64,000 nucleotides of DNA from Lachnospiraceae bacterium (GCA_017442865.1 JAFRXK010000043.1:1-64000); one strand, 5' to 3'; positions 31,478 through 41,046 are shown, counted from the stretch's first letter. Notes: generated from the letters alone by a model not told the origin. Translations and numbers: made by a program.

Positions 31478-34000
31478 ATGAAGTCCAGGGGGTTAGCAAT
31501 GCTTTTAGCAGTTCTGCTCTTAGCACAGATGGCAGTCACCTTTATTCCGGCGACTGCATTTGCAGTGGAAGACGGTAATTTTCAGACAAGTGAGCAGGAG
31601 CAGACTGCAGATGAGGTGCTTAACGACGCTAAAAGTGATGCATCTGATGGTTTGGGGGCTGTAAAGGATAGCTCATATAAGGGCGGTTCAATTCCGATAT
31701 TCAGAATAACGGTTAATGATGATGTTGACCCGGATACAGGCGAAGTCATTTTGTCCGGCGAAGAGAAAATGAGACTTGTAAATGAGAGCGAGGACCATTC
31801 ATACGAGGCCCATGGGGCGAGCTGCAGCATTGATGTTCCGGCGGCATATGATAATCCTGAAGAAGACCTCTTAGATGGACTGACGGGGTATACAGGTAAA
31901 AAAAATCTTGAGATTGAGTGTATTCGCGGACGCGGCAATTCAACATGGAAGGAAGCAAAGAAGCCGTACAAGATTAAGCTTGATAAGAAAGCAAATCTTT
32001 TTGGCATGGGAAAGAACAAGCACTGGGGGCTGATTGCAAATGTCTATGACCCGTCGCTTATTGGCGACAGAGTGGTTGGATGGATGGGCGAACAGATGGG
32101 TATGCCATACACGCCAAGATGTGTTCCTGTGGATCTCTTCATTAATGATAAATATTGCGGCAGTTATGTGCTTGCAGAGACAGTTCGTATTGATGAAAAC
32201 AGAGTTGATATTGATGAAGTAGATGAGAATGCTTCCGACATTGATTCAATTGATATTACGGGCGGCTATCTGATTGGAACGGAATGGCAGATGGATATGA
32301 CTGAGGATGAAATATTCAGGACAGACAGAGATACTATTTTTTCTTATGACACTCCTTCGTATGAATTATCAGAGGGAGAAGAATTGACACAGGCGCAGAA
32401 AGCACAGCAGGAATATATAAAAGCATATATGAATCGCGTGGAAGATGCAGTATACGGAAAGAATTTTAAGAACCAAAATGGAGAATCGGTCTGGGATCTG
32501 ATAGATATGCAGTCCTTTGCAGACTACTGGCTGATACAGGAATTTACATGTAATCCGGATGCATTTAATACACCGAGCAGTTATTTGTATAAGCTGCGCG
32601 ATAAGGTGGAGAGCGATGGAACGGTAACGCCGGACAGGCTTTACTGGGGACCGCTTTGGGATTTCGACCAGGTGTGGGGAGAGATGAAGGAGGAAGGCTT
32701 TGATAACACATCCATGAAATGGCTTGATGAGCTGAAAAGGGACCCGAATTTTATGCAGCTGATAATTGAGCGCTGGAGTGTGCTTGATAAAGCAATTGAA
32801 GAGATTACAAAAGAAGGCGGTCTGATGGATAGCTACATTGCCGAGATGACAGAGTCGTGGGATGCTGAAAATGAGTTGTGGCAGAACAAGCCGGATATAT
32901 GGGCATCCAATCCACAAAGCTGTGAGGAGGCAATAAACGAGTTCAGATACAAATTTGAGATGCGCCGCGCATGGTTTAACGCAAATATTGACAGCCTGAA
33001 GGCCACATATTACAGCGTCACATTTATGGATGGCGAAAATGAGGCATCACATTTTTATGTAAAGGAAGGCGATTACTGCGGAGAAGCGCCCGAGGCAGAA
33101 GAAAAGGAAGGCTTGTTTTTTAAGGGCTGGTTCAATGAAAATCATGAGGAGTATGACCAATACACAGAAGTCTGCAGCGACATGATTTTTTATGCAGAAT
33201 ATGTGGATGAGTCAACGATAAGCAAGGCTACGGATATTTTCTTTGCCCTGCCTGAAATGTGGTTTTCAAATGGAGGCTTTCCGGATTATGATATCTTCCC
33301 TGCAGATGCGCAGGACAAAAGAATCGTCTGGACATCCTCCGATGAGGATATTGCGGTTGTAGGAGATGACGGCTATGTAACAGTAGTTGACGGCTGCCTG
33401 AATGGAGCTGATACCGCCGAGGTTACTATTACGGCGAAGCTTGTCGGCAGTGGAAATGAAGCCTCAATACGTATAATTGTATTTGATAGTGACGTAATTA
33501 CCCTGCCGCCTGTAAGCTCGTTAAGCTATGAAAAGGATGTTGCATTAAGCGCAGGGGAGTATAAACAGCTTGTTTTCACGATGAATCCTACACCAAATAT
33601 GCAGAATATGTATTTTGAAATAAGATATGAATCTGCCGATGAGAGCATTGCGACAGTAAGCAGTACAGGCGTTGTAAATGGAATTTCTCCGGGAAACGTA
33701 AAGATATTTGCCATAGCCACGGATGATGAAGGTGATATTATCGCAAAAGAAGAGATAAATGTTACCGTGGCTAATAAAGAAGAGGATGAAGGACAGGAGC
33801 CTGAGACGGAGAGTAACACAGATGACGATTCAAAGGATGATTCAAAGGATGATTTCCCAAGTGCTCCTGACAATCCGCCGGACGGCAAGGATTCGCCTGC
33901 AACCGGCGATAAAAACAATATGTCAATGTGGATTGTATTGATGGTACTGTCTGCTGTCGGAGTGAGTATATTGACAGGTGTGTATTTTAGAAGGAAGTGA
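31478..34000 (+). CDS. Secreted CotH-kinase surface protein with sortase-type anchor
   Basis: 840 residues. Signal peptide (LAMLLAVLLLAQMAVTFIPATAFA), then a CotH kinase-like domain, about 70-480: CIRGRGNSTWKEAKKPYKIK, HWGLIANVYDPSLI, YCGSYVLAETVRID and GPLWDFDQVWG. CotH proteins are atypical kinases that phosphorylate surface or spore proteins. Next come an InlB-type repeat (SVTFMDG, FKGWFNE), Ig-like Big_2-type regions (ALPEMW, RIVWTSSDEDIAVV; YESADESIATVSSTGVV), an acidic Asp/Ser/Lys linker and a C-terminal SPATGDK sorting motif, hydrophobic helix and RRK tail. It should be covalently linked to the wall. Confidence 0.9.
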   Translation: MKSRGLAMLLAVLLLAQMAVTFIPATAFAVEDGNFQTSEQEQTADEVLNDAKSDASDGLGAVKDSSYKGGSIPIFRITVNDDVDPDTGEVILSGEEKMRLVNESEDHSYEAHGASCSIDVPAAYDNPEEDLLDGLTGYTGKKNLEIECIRGRGNSTWKEAKKPYKIKLDKKANLFGMGKNKHWGLIANVYDPSLIGDRVVGWMGEQMGMPYTPRCVPVDLFINDKYCGSYVLAETVRIDENRVDIDEVDENASDIDSIDITGGYLIGTEWQMDMTEDEIFRTDRDTIFSYDTPSYELSEGEELTQAQKAQQEYIKAYMNRVEDAVYGKNFKNQNGESVWDLIDMQSFADYWLIQEFTCNPDAFNTPSSYLYKLRDKVESDGTVTPDRLYWGPLWDFDQVWGEMKEEGFDNTSMKWLDELKRDPNFMQLIIERWSVLDKAIEEITKEGGLMDSYIAEMTESWDAENELWQNKPDIWASNPQSCEEAINEFRYKFEMRRAWFNANIDSLKATYYSVTFMDGENEASHFYVKEGDYCGEAPEAEEKEGLFFKGWFNENHEEYDQYTEVCSDMIFYAEYVDESTISKATDIFFALPEMWFSNGGFPDYDIFPADAQDKRIVWTSSDEDIAVVGDDGYVTVVDGCLNGADTAEVTITAKLVGSGNEASIRIIVFDSDVITLPPVSSLSYEKDVALSAGEYKQLVFTMNPTPNMQNMYFEIRYESADESIATVSSTGVVNGISPGNVKIFAIATDDEGDIIAKEEINVTVANKEEDEGQEPETESNTDDDSKDDSKDDFPSAPDNPPDGKDSPATGDKNNMSMWIVLMVLSAVGVSILTGVYFRRK

Positions 34001-34006
34001 AGGTAA

Positions 34007-34861
34007 ATGTATTATAGCAACAGGAAACAAAAATTAATAGAAGTGTTTTATGATACACAAAGGTTTTATACAGAGGATGCTGTGCTTGCTGCCAGCGTAC
34101 GCGAAAGCATGAAGAATACAAGATTATATGAGGCAGAGGACTATCCGAAGCTTTCTTTAGAAACAAAGAAGCAGGGAGAGGTCTTTGTTGTAAAGGCGAA
34201 GACCTTTGAAACTGCAATGAAGCTACACAAGGATTACCCGGATAAAAAGATTGCTGTACTTAATTTTGCTTCCGCCACAAATCCGGGCGGAGGCGTGAAA
34301 AACGGCAGCAGTGCGCAGGAGGAGAGCCTGTGCAGATGTTCGACATTATATCCGACGCTTACACAGGACTGGCTGCTTGCGAAATTTTATGAGGTTAATT
34401 GGAAGGCTCATGATCCGCTGCATTCGGATGCCTGCATTTATTCGCCGGATATTATAATCTGCAAAACGGACGAAAGCATACCTGAGAGGCTGCAAAAGGA
34501 GCTGTGGACAAAGGTAGATATTATCACATGTGCAGCTCCGAACCTAAGAAATATTCCTTCAAATATCTATAATCCTGAGAGTGGCAGGCCTGTTAAAATC
34601 GAGCCGCAAAAGCTCTATGAGCTTCATGTAAAACGTGCGAAGCACATTATGCATGTGGCGGCGGCAAATAATGCCGACATACTTATTCTTGGCGCATTTG
34701 GCTGCGGCGCCTTTGAAAATGACCCTGTAATTGTGGCAAAGGCGTACCATAATGCTCTTGAGGATTACCGTGATAAATTCGATAAGGTAGTATTTGCAAT
34801 TTACTGCAGGAATTATGAGACGGAGAATTTTGATGCGTTTGAGAAGGAGATAAAAAATTGA
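34007..34861 (+). CDS. Microbial-type poly(ADP-ribose) glycohydrolase (TIGR02452 family)
   Basis: 284 residues. LNFASATNPGGGVKNG with GGG at 94-96 and QEE at 104-106 (GGG-x7-QEE) is the PARG catalytic signature; ILILGAFGCGAFENDP is the conserved macrodomain-like C-terminal motif. The family removes ADP-ribose polymers or ADP-ribose from targets. Six bases separate it from the surface-protein gene, so it is third in the operon. No signal peptide: it acts in the cytoplasm. Confidence 0.9.
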   Translation: MYYSNRKQKLIEVFYDTQRFYTEDAVLAASVRESMKNTRLYEAEDYPKLSLETKKQGEVFVVKAKTFETAMKLHKDYPDKKIAVLNFASATNPGGGVKNGSSAQEESLCRCSTLYPTLTQDWLLAKFYEVNWKAHDPLHSDACIYSPDIIICKTDESIPERLQKELWTKVDIITCAAPNLRNIPSNIYNPESGRPVKIEPQKLYELHVKRAKHIMHVAAANNADILILGAFGCGAFENDPVIVAKAYHNALEDYRDKFDKVVFAIYCRNYETENFDAFEKEIKN

Positions 34862-34994
34862 TTTGAACTGCAGCTTGTCACATACCTGCCAATTAAATTA
34901 AGTCTGACAAATTCAGCAGAAGATTTTAATATGATTTAAACCGCCGGCATGACAGGACGCAGTGAATATATAGCAAAGCATAAAGGTGTTTTAA

Positions 34995-35560
34995 ATGGAG
35001 AATGTGTTGAGGATTAATTCACGAAATGAGTTCAGGGAGTGGCTTAAACAGTATGCTTCGTCAGAGCAGGAGTGCTGGGTAAGCGTAAAGCGAGGAAGAC
35101 CGGACGATGGGGAGTGCTTCTGGTATATAGACGCTGTAGAGGAAGCACTTTGCTTTGGATGGATTGATTCCGTGTGGAAAAATATTGACGGCGTAATGTG
35201 GACCGCTTTTCTCCGAGAAAGAAAAACAGTCCGTGGACTGAACTGAATAAGGAACGTGTACGCAGGCTGGAGTCACTTGGGCTTATGACGGACGCAGGCC
35301 GTGCTGTTCTGCCTAAGATGGGTATTCGAAGCTTTAAAATTGACCCGGATGTTGAAGCTGCAATGAAGAAGGCAAGAGTCTGGTCAAAATTCTGTGCGTT
35401 TCCGCCACTGTATCGCCGCATCCGCGCGTATAATGTTGCATTTTATAAAAATAAAGACAGTGTGCAGTACGAAAGGGCGCTGAAGCATTTGATAGATGAA
35501 ACAAAAAAAGGTAATATGTTTGGCGAATGGAATGATTACGGAAGACTGCTGGACTATTAA
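34995..35560 (+). pseudogene. YdeI/OmpD-associated-like gene with a frameshift
   Basis: The first frame reads EFREWLKQYASSEQECWVSV, then IDAVEEALCFGWIDSVWKNIDG and derails into a stop at 35246. A second frame from about 35198 continues with DRFSPRKKNSPWTELNKERV and ends at 35560. The join falls in GGCGTAATGTGGACC (35190-35204), a one-base change away from one open frame. Joined, it matches the YdeI family. Could be a real mutation or a sequencing error. Confidence 0.8.
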
Positions 35561-35643
35561 GTTATTTATAAAAACGCAGATTATTTGTTTTCAAACTTGA
35601 CGCATTTGTAAATACATAATATGATACATTTTGTTGATGAGTC

Positions 35644-35780
35644 AAATACCCCGCAGCTAGCTACGTGGCATGAACTAGCTCGTTTTTAATTGTCCGCCCA
35701 AAGGGGCGGGGTATTCGACCCTCGCAGCAGTCGCCAAATGGACGAGCTTGCTCGTCCGCCTGGCTCGTTGCTCGCGGGAA
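35644..35780. repeat. GC-rich multi-hairpin element before proB
   Basis: AATACCCCGC (35645-35654) pairs with GCGGGGTATT (35706-35715), enclosing AGCTAG/CTAGCT (35655-35660/35675-35680) and CCGCCC-AAA-GGGGCGG. Downstream, GCCA-AAT-GGACGAGC-TT-GCTCGTCC-GCC-TGGC (about 35733-35764) is a long hairpin. It sits in an AT-rich gap with no gene. It may be a structured leader RNA or a dispersed repeat with terminator activity; no known riboswitch class was recognised. Confidence 0.7.
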
Positions 35781-35822
35781 TAAAAAAGAATGTTTGATAA
35801 AATTAAAGGAGAACATCTAAAA

Positions 35823-36620
35823 ATGGGCATTAAAAGAAACCGTATTGTGGTTAAGGTAGGAACGTCAACGCTGACAAATGAGCACGGCAACAGCAATCTG
35901 CGTGCAATGGAATCGCTTGTGCTTGCGATTTCTGATATTCAGAATATGAACAACGAGGTTATCCTTGTATCTTCGGGCGCGATTGCAGTGGGCGCAAATA
36001 AGATGCATCTGCCGGAGAAGCCGAAGGAGATGCGTATGAAGCAGGCGGCGGCAGCAGTCGGACAGTGTGAGAATATGTTCCTCTATGACAAGTTTTTCGG
36101 ATATTACAATAAGACAGTAGCACAGATATTATTTAATGCAGAGGATATTACTCACGAGGAGAAGAAGGAGAACCTTGCAAATACATTTGAGACTCTGCTT
36201 GAGCAGAACATCATTCCGATAGTCAATGAAAATGACTCGGTAAGCTACACGGAGATTGAGTCAGAGGAGAAGCTTTTCGGTGACAATGATATGCTTTCGG
36301 CTGTAGTTGCGATTCTCTGCAGGGCAGACAAGCTGGTTATTTTGTCGGATATTGACGGCTTCTACAACAAGGACCCGAGGCTTTACAAGGACGCCAAGCT
36401 TATCAGCAGAATTGAAGAGATTGATGAAAGCACATATGCTCTTGCAGGCGGCGCCGGCTCAAGAAGAGGCACGGGCGGTATGCGCACAAAGCTTCAGGCG
36501 GCTGACATTGCCACGGCACAGGGCATAGATGTAATTGTTACAAACGGAAAGAATACCGATGCACTATACGATATTGTAAATGGCAAGAAGGTCGGAACAT
36601 TATTTGTCGCTAAAAAGTAA
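35823..36620 (+). CDS. proB: Glutamate 5-kinase (short form without PUA domain)
   Basis: 265 residues. First step of proline synthesis: glutamate plus ATP to glutamyl-5-phosphate. RIVVKVGTSTLT, LVSSGAIAVG, NENDSVSY, FGDNDMLSAVVA, LSDIDGFYNKDPR and GTGGMRTKLQAA are kinase motifs; the C-terminal PUA domain is absent, as in many Firmicutes. AAGGAGA (35806-35812) is 10 bases before ATG 35823. No proA follows, so the partner must lie elsewhere. Confidence 0.95.
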   Translation: MGIKRNRIVVKVGTSTLTNEHGNSNLRAMESLVLAISDIQNMNNEVILVSSGAIAVGANKMHLPEKPKEMRMKQAAAAVGQCENMFLYDKFFGYYNKTVAQILFNAEDITHEEKKENLANTFETLLEQNIIPIVNENDSVSYTEIESEEKLFGDNDMLSAVVAILCRADKLVILSDIDGFYNKDPRLYKDAKLISRIEEIDESTYALAGGAGSRRGTGGMRTKLQAADIATAQGIDVIVTNGKNTDALYDIVNGKKVGTLFVAKK

Positions 36621-36672
36621 CAGCTATATGCAATTGTGTTTTATATGAAACTGCGGTTGCGGGAGATTTTAA

Positions 36673-37329
36673 ATGTTTATGAAAAACAAAGTGAAGATAA
36701 AAAGAATTATAGACCTGATAATGCTGCTGCTTATGCCGCTTCTTATGGCATACTCACTGATTGGAGAAATGTTTCATGAGATTGCGGGAACTGTGCTTTT
36801 TGTGTTGTTTATAGTACATCACATAATGAACAGAAGGTGGTATGGCAGTATTAAAAAGGGCAGATATACTCTATTACGGGCGGTAACAACGGTAATTGAT
36901 ATATTGTTAATAGTTATTATGCTGTCGCTGCCTGTCAGCGGTATTCTTATGTCAAGGTATGTGTTTAAATTCCTCCCTTCAGCAGGAAATATATCGCTTA
37001 TAAGAACAGTGCATCTGCTTGCGGCATTCTGGGGATTTGTTCTGCTCAGTCTGCATGCCGGAATGCATGTTAAAGCAATGCTTAATGCTGTAAAAAAGCC
37101 TGTAGTTGTCAGGTGGATAAGAATTGCCGGATTGATAGCAGGCGTTTATGGAATATATGCATTTTATAAGAGGCAGCTGGGTACATATATGTTTATGCGC
37201 TCGCATTTTATTATGCTTCCGTTTGACGAGCCGGTTATATTTTATCTTTTAGACTATTGTGCAATTATGGTTATGTTTATGATGGTTTCTTATATTTTTA
37301 CATGCATTGTACAAAAAAGAGTTAAATAA
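36673..37329 (+). CDS. DUF4405-like membrane protein
   Basis: 218 residues, about five membrane helices. Conserved-looking histidines occur in the helices (MFHEIAG, IVHHIMN, TVHLLAAFWGF, LHAGMHVKAM), the arrangement expected of a b-type-haem-binding DUF4405/FlxA-like protein. GGGAG is 8 bases before ATG. Function may be electron transfer in the membrane; partner unknown. Confidence 0.75.
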   Translation: MFMKNKVKIKRIIDLIMLLLMPLLMAYSLIGEMFHEIAGTVLFVLFIVHHIMNRRWYGSIKKGRYTLLRAVTTVIDILLIVIMLSLPVSGILMSRYVFKFLPSAGNISLIRTVHLLAAFWGFVLLSLHAGMHVKAMLNAVKKPVVVRWIRIAGLIAGVYGIYAFYKRQLGTYMFMRSHFIMLPFDEPVIFYLLDYCAIMVMFMMVSYIFTCIVQKRVK

Positions 37330-37398
37330 GTTCATTGACTTCTAAAAGTATAACTGGTAAGCTGTATTATAAATGCTGTCTGGCATGGGAGGATGATT

Positions 37399-37662
37399 AT
37401 GGAGAAAAAGCTTGATAAAAATGGTAAGACAGATAAAGGCTTTGAGCTTATTTACTGGAATTTAAGCTACAGAAGAAAATTCATCAGGACACTGTGGTTT
37501 CTGCCGTGTATATTAGCGATTGCCGCTGTAATGATTGCTTTAAATATTTTACTTGATGTACCTTATGTTTATACTGCTTTTGTTGTAATCCCGCTTCTTG
37601 TTATAGAAGCTGCCCAGCTGATTTTTAATTACAGACAGTGGAAACTTGAAGAGGATGATTAG
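37399..37662 (+). CDS. Small two-helix membrane protein
   Basis: 87 residues. Basic N-terminus, two hydrophobic segments (about 35-55 and 58-75) and an acidic tail. GGGAGG (37387-37392) is 6 bases before ATG 37399; the ATG at 37393 abuts it. No family assigned. Its 3' end (ACTTGAAGA, 37644-37652) recurs twice downstream. Confidence 0.65.
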   Translation: MEKKLDKNGKTDKGFELIYWNLSYRRKFIRTLWFLPCILAIAAVMIALNILLDVPYVYTAFVVIPLLVIEAAQLIFNYRQWKLEEDD

Positions 37663-37735
37663 GGAAAGCAGGACTTTTATGGTTTGCTTTTAAATTGTGA
37701 CTTGAAGATTTTTTTAAAATTAGGACTTGAAGATT
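37644..37735. repeat. Repeated 3' end of the preceding gene
   Basis: ACTTGAAGA (37644-37652, coding) recurs as GACTTGAAGATT at 37699-37710 and 37724-37735, and degenerately as GACATTCGAAGAT at 37746-37758. Confidence 0.55.
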
Positions 37736-37783
37736 ATATTTTGCGGACATTCGAAGATAATAAATACAAAGGAGAGTTTTAGT

Positions 37784-38542
37784 ATGTTTAATTTAAAAGG
37801 AAGAGTTGCAGTTATTACAGGCGCATCAAGCGGTCTTGGAAAGCAGATGAGTATAGCGTTTGCAAAGCAGGGCGCAGACCTTGTGCTTCTTGCAAGAAGA
37901 TATGAGAGACTTGTTGAGCTTAAGGAAGAGCTTGAGAAGGCCGGCGTCAGGGTTTTGGCATTAAAGTGTGACGTTACATCTACAGAGGATATAGACAATG
38001 CGGCAAAGCTTGCAGAAGAGACATTTGGCAAGGTTGATATTCTGGTTAACTGCGCAGGCTCAAGCAAGGATGCAGGTATTCTATCGATGACTGATGATGA
38101 GTGGGATTTCACAATTTCTACAGACCAGACATCGGTATTTAAGATGACAAGAGCCTTCGGAAATATTATGAAGAAGAACAATTACGGAAGAATTATAAAT
38201 ATTTCTTCAATGTACGGACTTGTGGGCAATACTGCAATGGGTACGGTTGCATACCATTCATCAAAGGGCGGCGTTATAAACTTTACAAGAGCGGTCGCTG
38301 CTGAGCTTGCCAAGTTCGGTATTACGTGTAATTGTATCTGCCCGGGATATTTTGAGACAGAGCTTACAAAGGCAGTGCTCGATACTCCTGAATTTACCGC
38401 ATATATGCAGAACACAGTCCCGATGGGAAGATACGGCGTAGAGGGCGAGCTCAATGCCGGAGCAATCTTCCTTGCAAGCGATGAAGCATCTTATGTAACA
38501 GGCGTTATTCTTCCGATAGACGGAGGTTATACCTGTGTATAA
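37784..38542 (+). CDS. Short-chain dehydrogenase/reductase
   Basis: 252 residues, Rossmann fold. NAD(P) loop TGASSGLGK, catalytic NISSMYG (Ser) and YHSSKGG (Tyr-x3-Lys), then CPGYFETEL. It resembles gluconate 5-dehydrogenase or FabG-like SDRs; substrate is not decidable. AAGGAGAG (37769-37776) precedes ATG 37784; an upstream in-frame ATG lacks a site. Two terminators follow. Confidence 0.9.
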   Translation: MFNLKGRVAVITGASSGLGKQMSIAFAKQGADLVLLARRYERLVELKEELEKAGVRVLALKCDVTSTEDIDNAAKLAEETFGKVDILVNCAGSSKDAGILSMTDDEWDFTISTDQTSVFKMTRAFGNIMKKNNYGRIINISSMYGLVGNTAMGTVAYHSSKGGVINFTRAVAAELAKFGITCNCICPGYFETELTKAVLDTPEFTAYMQNTVPMGRYGVEGELNAGAIFLASDEASYVTGVILPIDGGYTCV

Positions 38543-38544
38543 GA

Positions 38545-38630
38545 TTTTAAGCGCCATCAGGGCGTCTTAAAAAAATAACAAATAATGATATTAATTCTGC
38601 CATCAGATGAGAGCTGGTGGCAGTTTTTTT
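38545..38630 (+). terminator. Two consecutive terminator hairpins
   Basis: TTTTAAG-CGCC-ATCA-GGCG-CTTAAAA (38545-38574) and CTGCCATCAG (38597-38606) / CTGGTGGCAG (38614-38623) followed by seven T's. The second is a classical strong terminator and closes the region before the glycan locus. Confidence 0.85.
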
Positions 38631-38734
38631 GGCTTGCAGGGAGCATTGCTTGTGCTGTTGCATAAGTTTTTTTAGTATTTACTCAAGTATTTTGCTATTT
38701 AAGTGTGCATAAAGCGTTCTTTTCGTTGCTAAAT

Positions 38735-38763
38735 TTGACCATAGGTATTATAATGGATATAAT
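38735..38763 (+). promoter_or_regulatory. Promoter of corA and possibly of the glycan locus
   Basis: TTGACC (38735-38740), 17-base spacer, perfect TATAAT (38758-38763). A second TATAAT-like sequence overlaps at 38749-38754. Confidence 0.8.
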
Positions 38764-38862
38764 GAGCAGAGGTATTGCCTTGAAATTAAGCCTGCTAAAA
38801 CAGGATGGCAGACTTGTATGAGAATGATAAAATTTAAATTCTTCAGATAGAGAGGTGCAGTT

Positions 38863-39804
38863 ATGGTTAATATATTCCGGACGGACAATGGAAAAACACA
38901 CAAGCTTGAAGAGATAGTTGATGGGGCGTGGATTGAGATGTCTGCACCGACGACGGAAGAGATTCAGCACATTGTATCATCACTCAATCTGGAGAAGGAT
39001 GACGTTATGGCTGCGATTGACCCGGAAGAAAAGATTCGTGTTGAGGTGGATGATGAGTATACACTTATCCTTGTGGATATTCCGGCAAAGGAGATTCGTC
39101 ACAATGTTGACAGCTACACCACTATTCCTCTCGGTATTATTTTAACGGAGCACAATATAGTTACAATATGTTCAGAGGAGACGCCTATTCTCAATTATTT
39201 TCATGACAGCCGCATCCGCGACTTTTCAACTAAGAAAAAGCTCAGGTTCGTATATCAGATTATGCTGAGGACAGCGATGTTTTACCAGCAGGTCTTAACC
39301 GTTATTGACAAAACGCGTACAGAATTTGAAGAGAGTATAGAGAGAATCACTGATGAGCAGGACCTTGTAAATTTGCACGAGCTTGAGTCCACGCTTGTTT
39401 ATTTTGCGACCTCATTACGGGGCAATGGCAATGTGTTAAACAGGCTGACCCGTTACGGACGCCTGCAGCAGTATCCTGAGGACAGGGAGCTTTTAGATGA
39501 TGTCATAGTCGAAAACCAGCAGGCTATAGAGATGACGCAGATATACAGGGATATCATTGATGGTACAAGCGACCTTATGTCGTCAATTCTGGATTTGAGA
39601 CTGAACAAGGTCATGAAGAGACTTACATCAGTTACGCTTATTTTGTCAATTCCGACGGTGATTTCAGGTCTTTACGGAATGAACGTTGATACGCAGTGGA
39701 TGCCGCTCGCGCATACGATTCACGGCTTCGGAATTATTTGCCTGATAACGCTGATTATATGTATATTCCTCATGCTTTATTTAAGAAAAAAGAAGATGTT
39801 ATAA
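38863..39804 (+). CDS. corA: CorA family magnesium transporter
   Basis: 313 residues. Long soluble N-terminal funnel (helical 130-245) and two C-terminal membrane helices with the signature YGMN (ISGLYGMNVD) and a basic tail RKKK. It conducts Mg2+ (sometimes Co2+/Ni2+). Own promoter; the glycan locus begins 65 bases downstream, so read-through is possible. Confidence 0.93.
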   Translation: MVNIFRTDNGKTHKLEEIVDGAWIEMSAPTTEEIQHIVSSLNLEKDDVMAAIDPEEKIRVEVDDEYTLILVDIPAKEIRHNVDSYTTIPLGIILTEHNIVTICSEETPILNYFHDSRIRDFSTKKKLRFVYQIMLRTAMFYQQVLTVIDKTRTEFEESIERITDEQDLVNLHELESTLVYFATSLRGNGNVLNRLTRYGRLQQYPEDRELLDDVIVENQQAIEMTQIYRDIIDGTSDLMSSILDLRLNKVMKRLTSVTLILSIPTVISGLYGMNVDTQWMPLAHTIHGFGIICLITLIICIFLMLYLRKKKML

Positions 39805-39868
39805 TGGATGCAAAATACTTTTATTAAAATACAATAAAGCAGACATATTGCAGAATGGAGATTTTTAT

Positions 39869-40975
39869 ATGTCATCAGAAAATAAAAAAATACTTGTCAC
39901 ACGTTCATCCATGCCGGATTTTGAAGAATACATGGAAGAGATAAGACCGTTGTGGGAGAGCGCGTGGCTGACAAATATGGGACCGCTCCATGAAAGACTG
40001 AGAGCGGAGCTTATGGATTATCTTAAGGTTGACGGTATTGCGCTGTTTACAAATGGTCATATGGCGCTTGAGATGGCACTTGACGCAATGCAGCTTTCGG
40101 GCGAGGTTATTACGACGCCGTTTACCTTTGCTTCAACAACACATGCTATAGTAAGAAACGGGCTGACGCCTGTTTTCTGCGACATAGAGCCGGACAATTA
40201 TACGATAGATGCAGATAAGATAGAGGCGCTTATTACTGAGAAAACAAGTGCTATTGTTCCGGTGCATGTCTATGGAAAGGTGTGCGATGTTGAGAAGATT
40301 GAGGCGATTGCAAAAAAGCACAATCTTAAGGTCATATATGATGCGGCGCATGCCTTTGGAGTAAAATTTAAGGGCAGAGGCATCGGAAGCTTTGGAGATG
40401 CATCAATGTTCAGCTTCCATGCTACAAAGGTGTTTAATACAATCGAGGGCGGAGCAGTCTGCTACAGCGACAGTGATTTTGAAAAGACGCTTAATTTTCT
40501 TAAGAATTTCGGAATTACCGATAAGGAGAATGTGGACTTTGTCGGCGGCAATGCAAAGATGAATGAATTCCAGGCGGCTATGGGTATATGCAATCTTAAG
40601 CATATTGAACGAGAGATTGGCAAGCGCAAAAAGGTTGTGGAAAGATATTTGGAGAGACTTGAGGATAAAGAGGGACTTATAGTTTCGGGGGTTCAGGATG
40701 GTGTTGAAAGCAACTATGCTTATTTTCCTATGGTGCTTGACAATTATAAGATTTCAAGAAATGATTTATATGATTATCTTGCAGGACACAATATTTTTGC
40801 CAGAAAGTATTTTTATCCTTTGATTACGGATTACAACTGTTACCGTGAGAGATTTGCGGACTGCAGGCTGCCGGTTGCAAGGCGTATCGCCGACAATGTG
40901 CTTACGCTGCCATGTTATGCGGATCTTCCGCTTGAGACGGTTGATAAAATCTGCGATCTGATTTTGAATGTGTAA
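39869..40975 (+). CDS. DegT/DnrJ/EryC1/StrS aminotransferase
   Basis: 368 residues. PLP-dependent sugar aminotransferase family: TPFTFASTTHAIVRNGLTPVFCD, DAAHAFG and the Schiff-base Lys in FSFHATKVFN. Such enzymes aminate keto-sugars on nucleotide carriers, fitting the first gene of a surface-glycan cluster. GGAG is 8 bases before ATG 39869. Its last 35 bases are duplicated 69 bp downstream. Confidence 0.9.
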   Translation: MSSENKKILVTRSSMPDFEEYMEEIRPLWESAWLTNMGPLHERLRAELMDYLKVDGIALFTNGHMALEMALDAMQLSGEVITTPFTFASTTHAIVRNGLTPVFCDIEPDNYTIDADKIEALITEKTSAIVPVHVYGKVCDVEKIEAIAKKHNLKVIYDAAHAFGVKFKGRGIGSFGDASMFSFHATKVFNTIEGGAVCYSDSDFEKTLNFLKNFGITDKENVDFVGGNAKMNEFQAAMGICNLKHIEREIGKRKKVVERYLERLEDKEGLIVSGVQDGVESNYAYFPMVLDNYKISRNDLYDYLAGHNIFARKYFYPLITDYNCYRERFADCRLPVARRIADNVLTLPCYADLPLETVDKICDLILNV

Positions 40976-41046
40976 GCGTTTACCGGTATCGGAGGTTTCA
41001 ACCGGTACGTTGATAAAATCTGCGACCTGATTTTGAATGTATAGGC
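40940..41046. repeat. Duplicated 3' end of the DegT gene
   Basis: GTTGATAAAATCTGCGATCT (from 40940, coding, running through the stop to 40977) recurs from 41009 as GTTGATAAAATCTGCGACCT, with 3 differences in 38 bases. The second copy overlaps the leader of the next gene and also carries a TAG at the matching position. Confidence 0.9.

Noticed and set aside
574..34861. A single ART/PARG defence system linking 574-981 and 34007-34861
   Set aside because: The genes are 33 kb apart and the ART assignment is weak, so no shared system is claimed.
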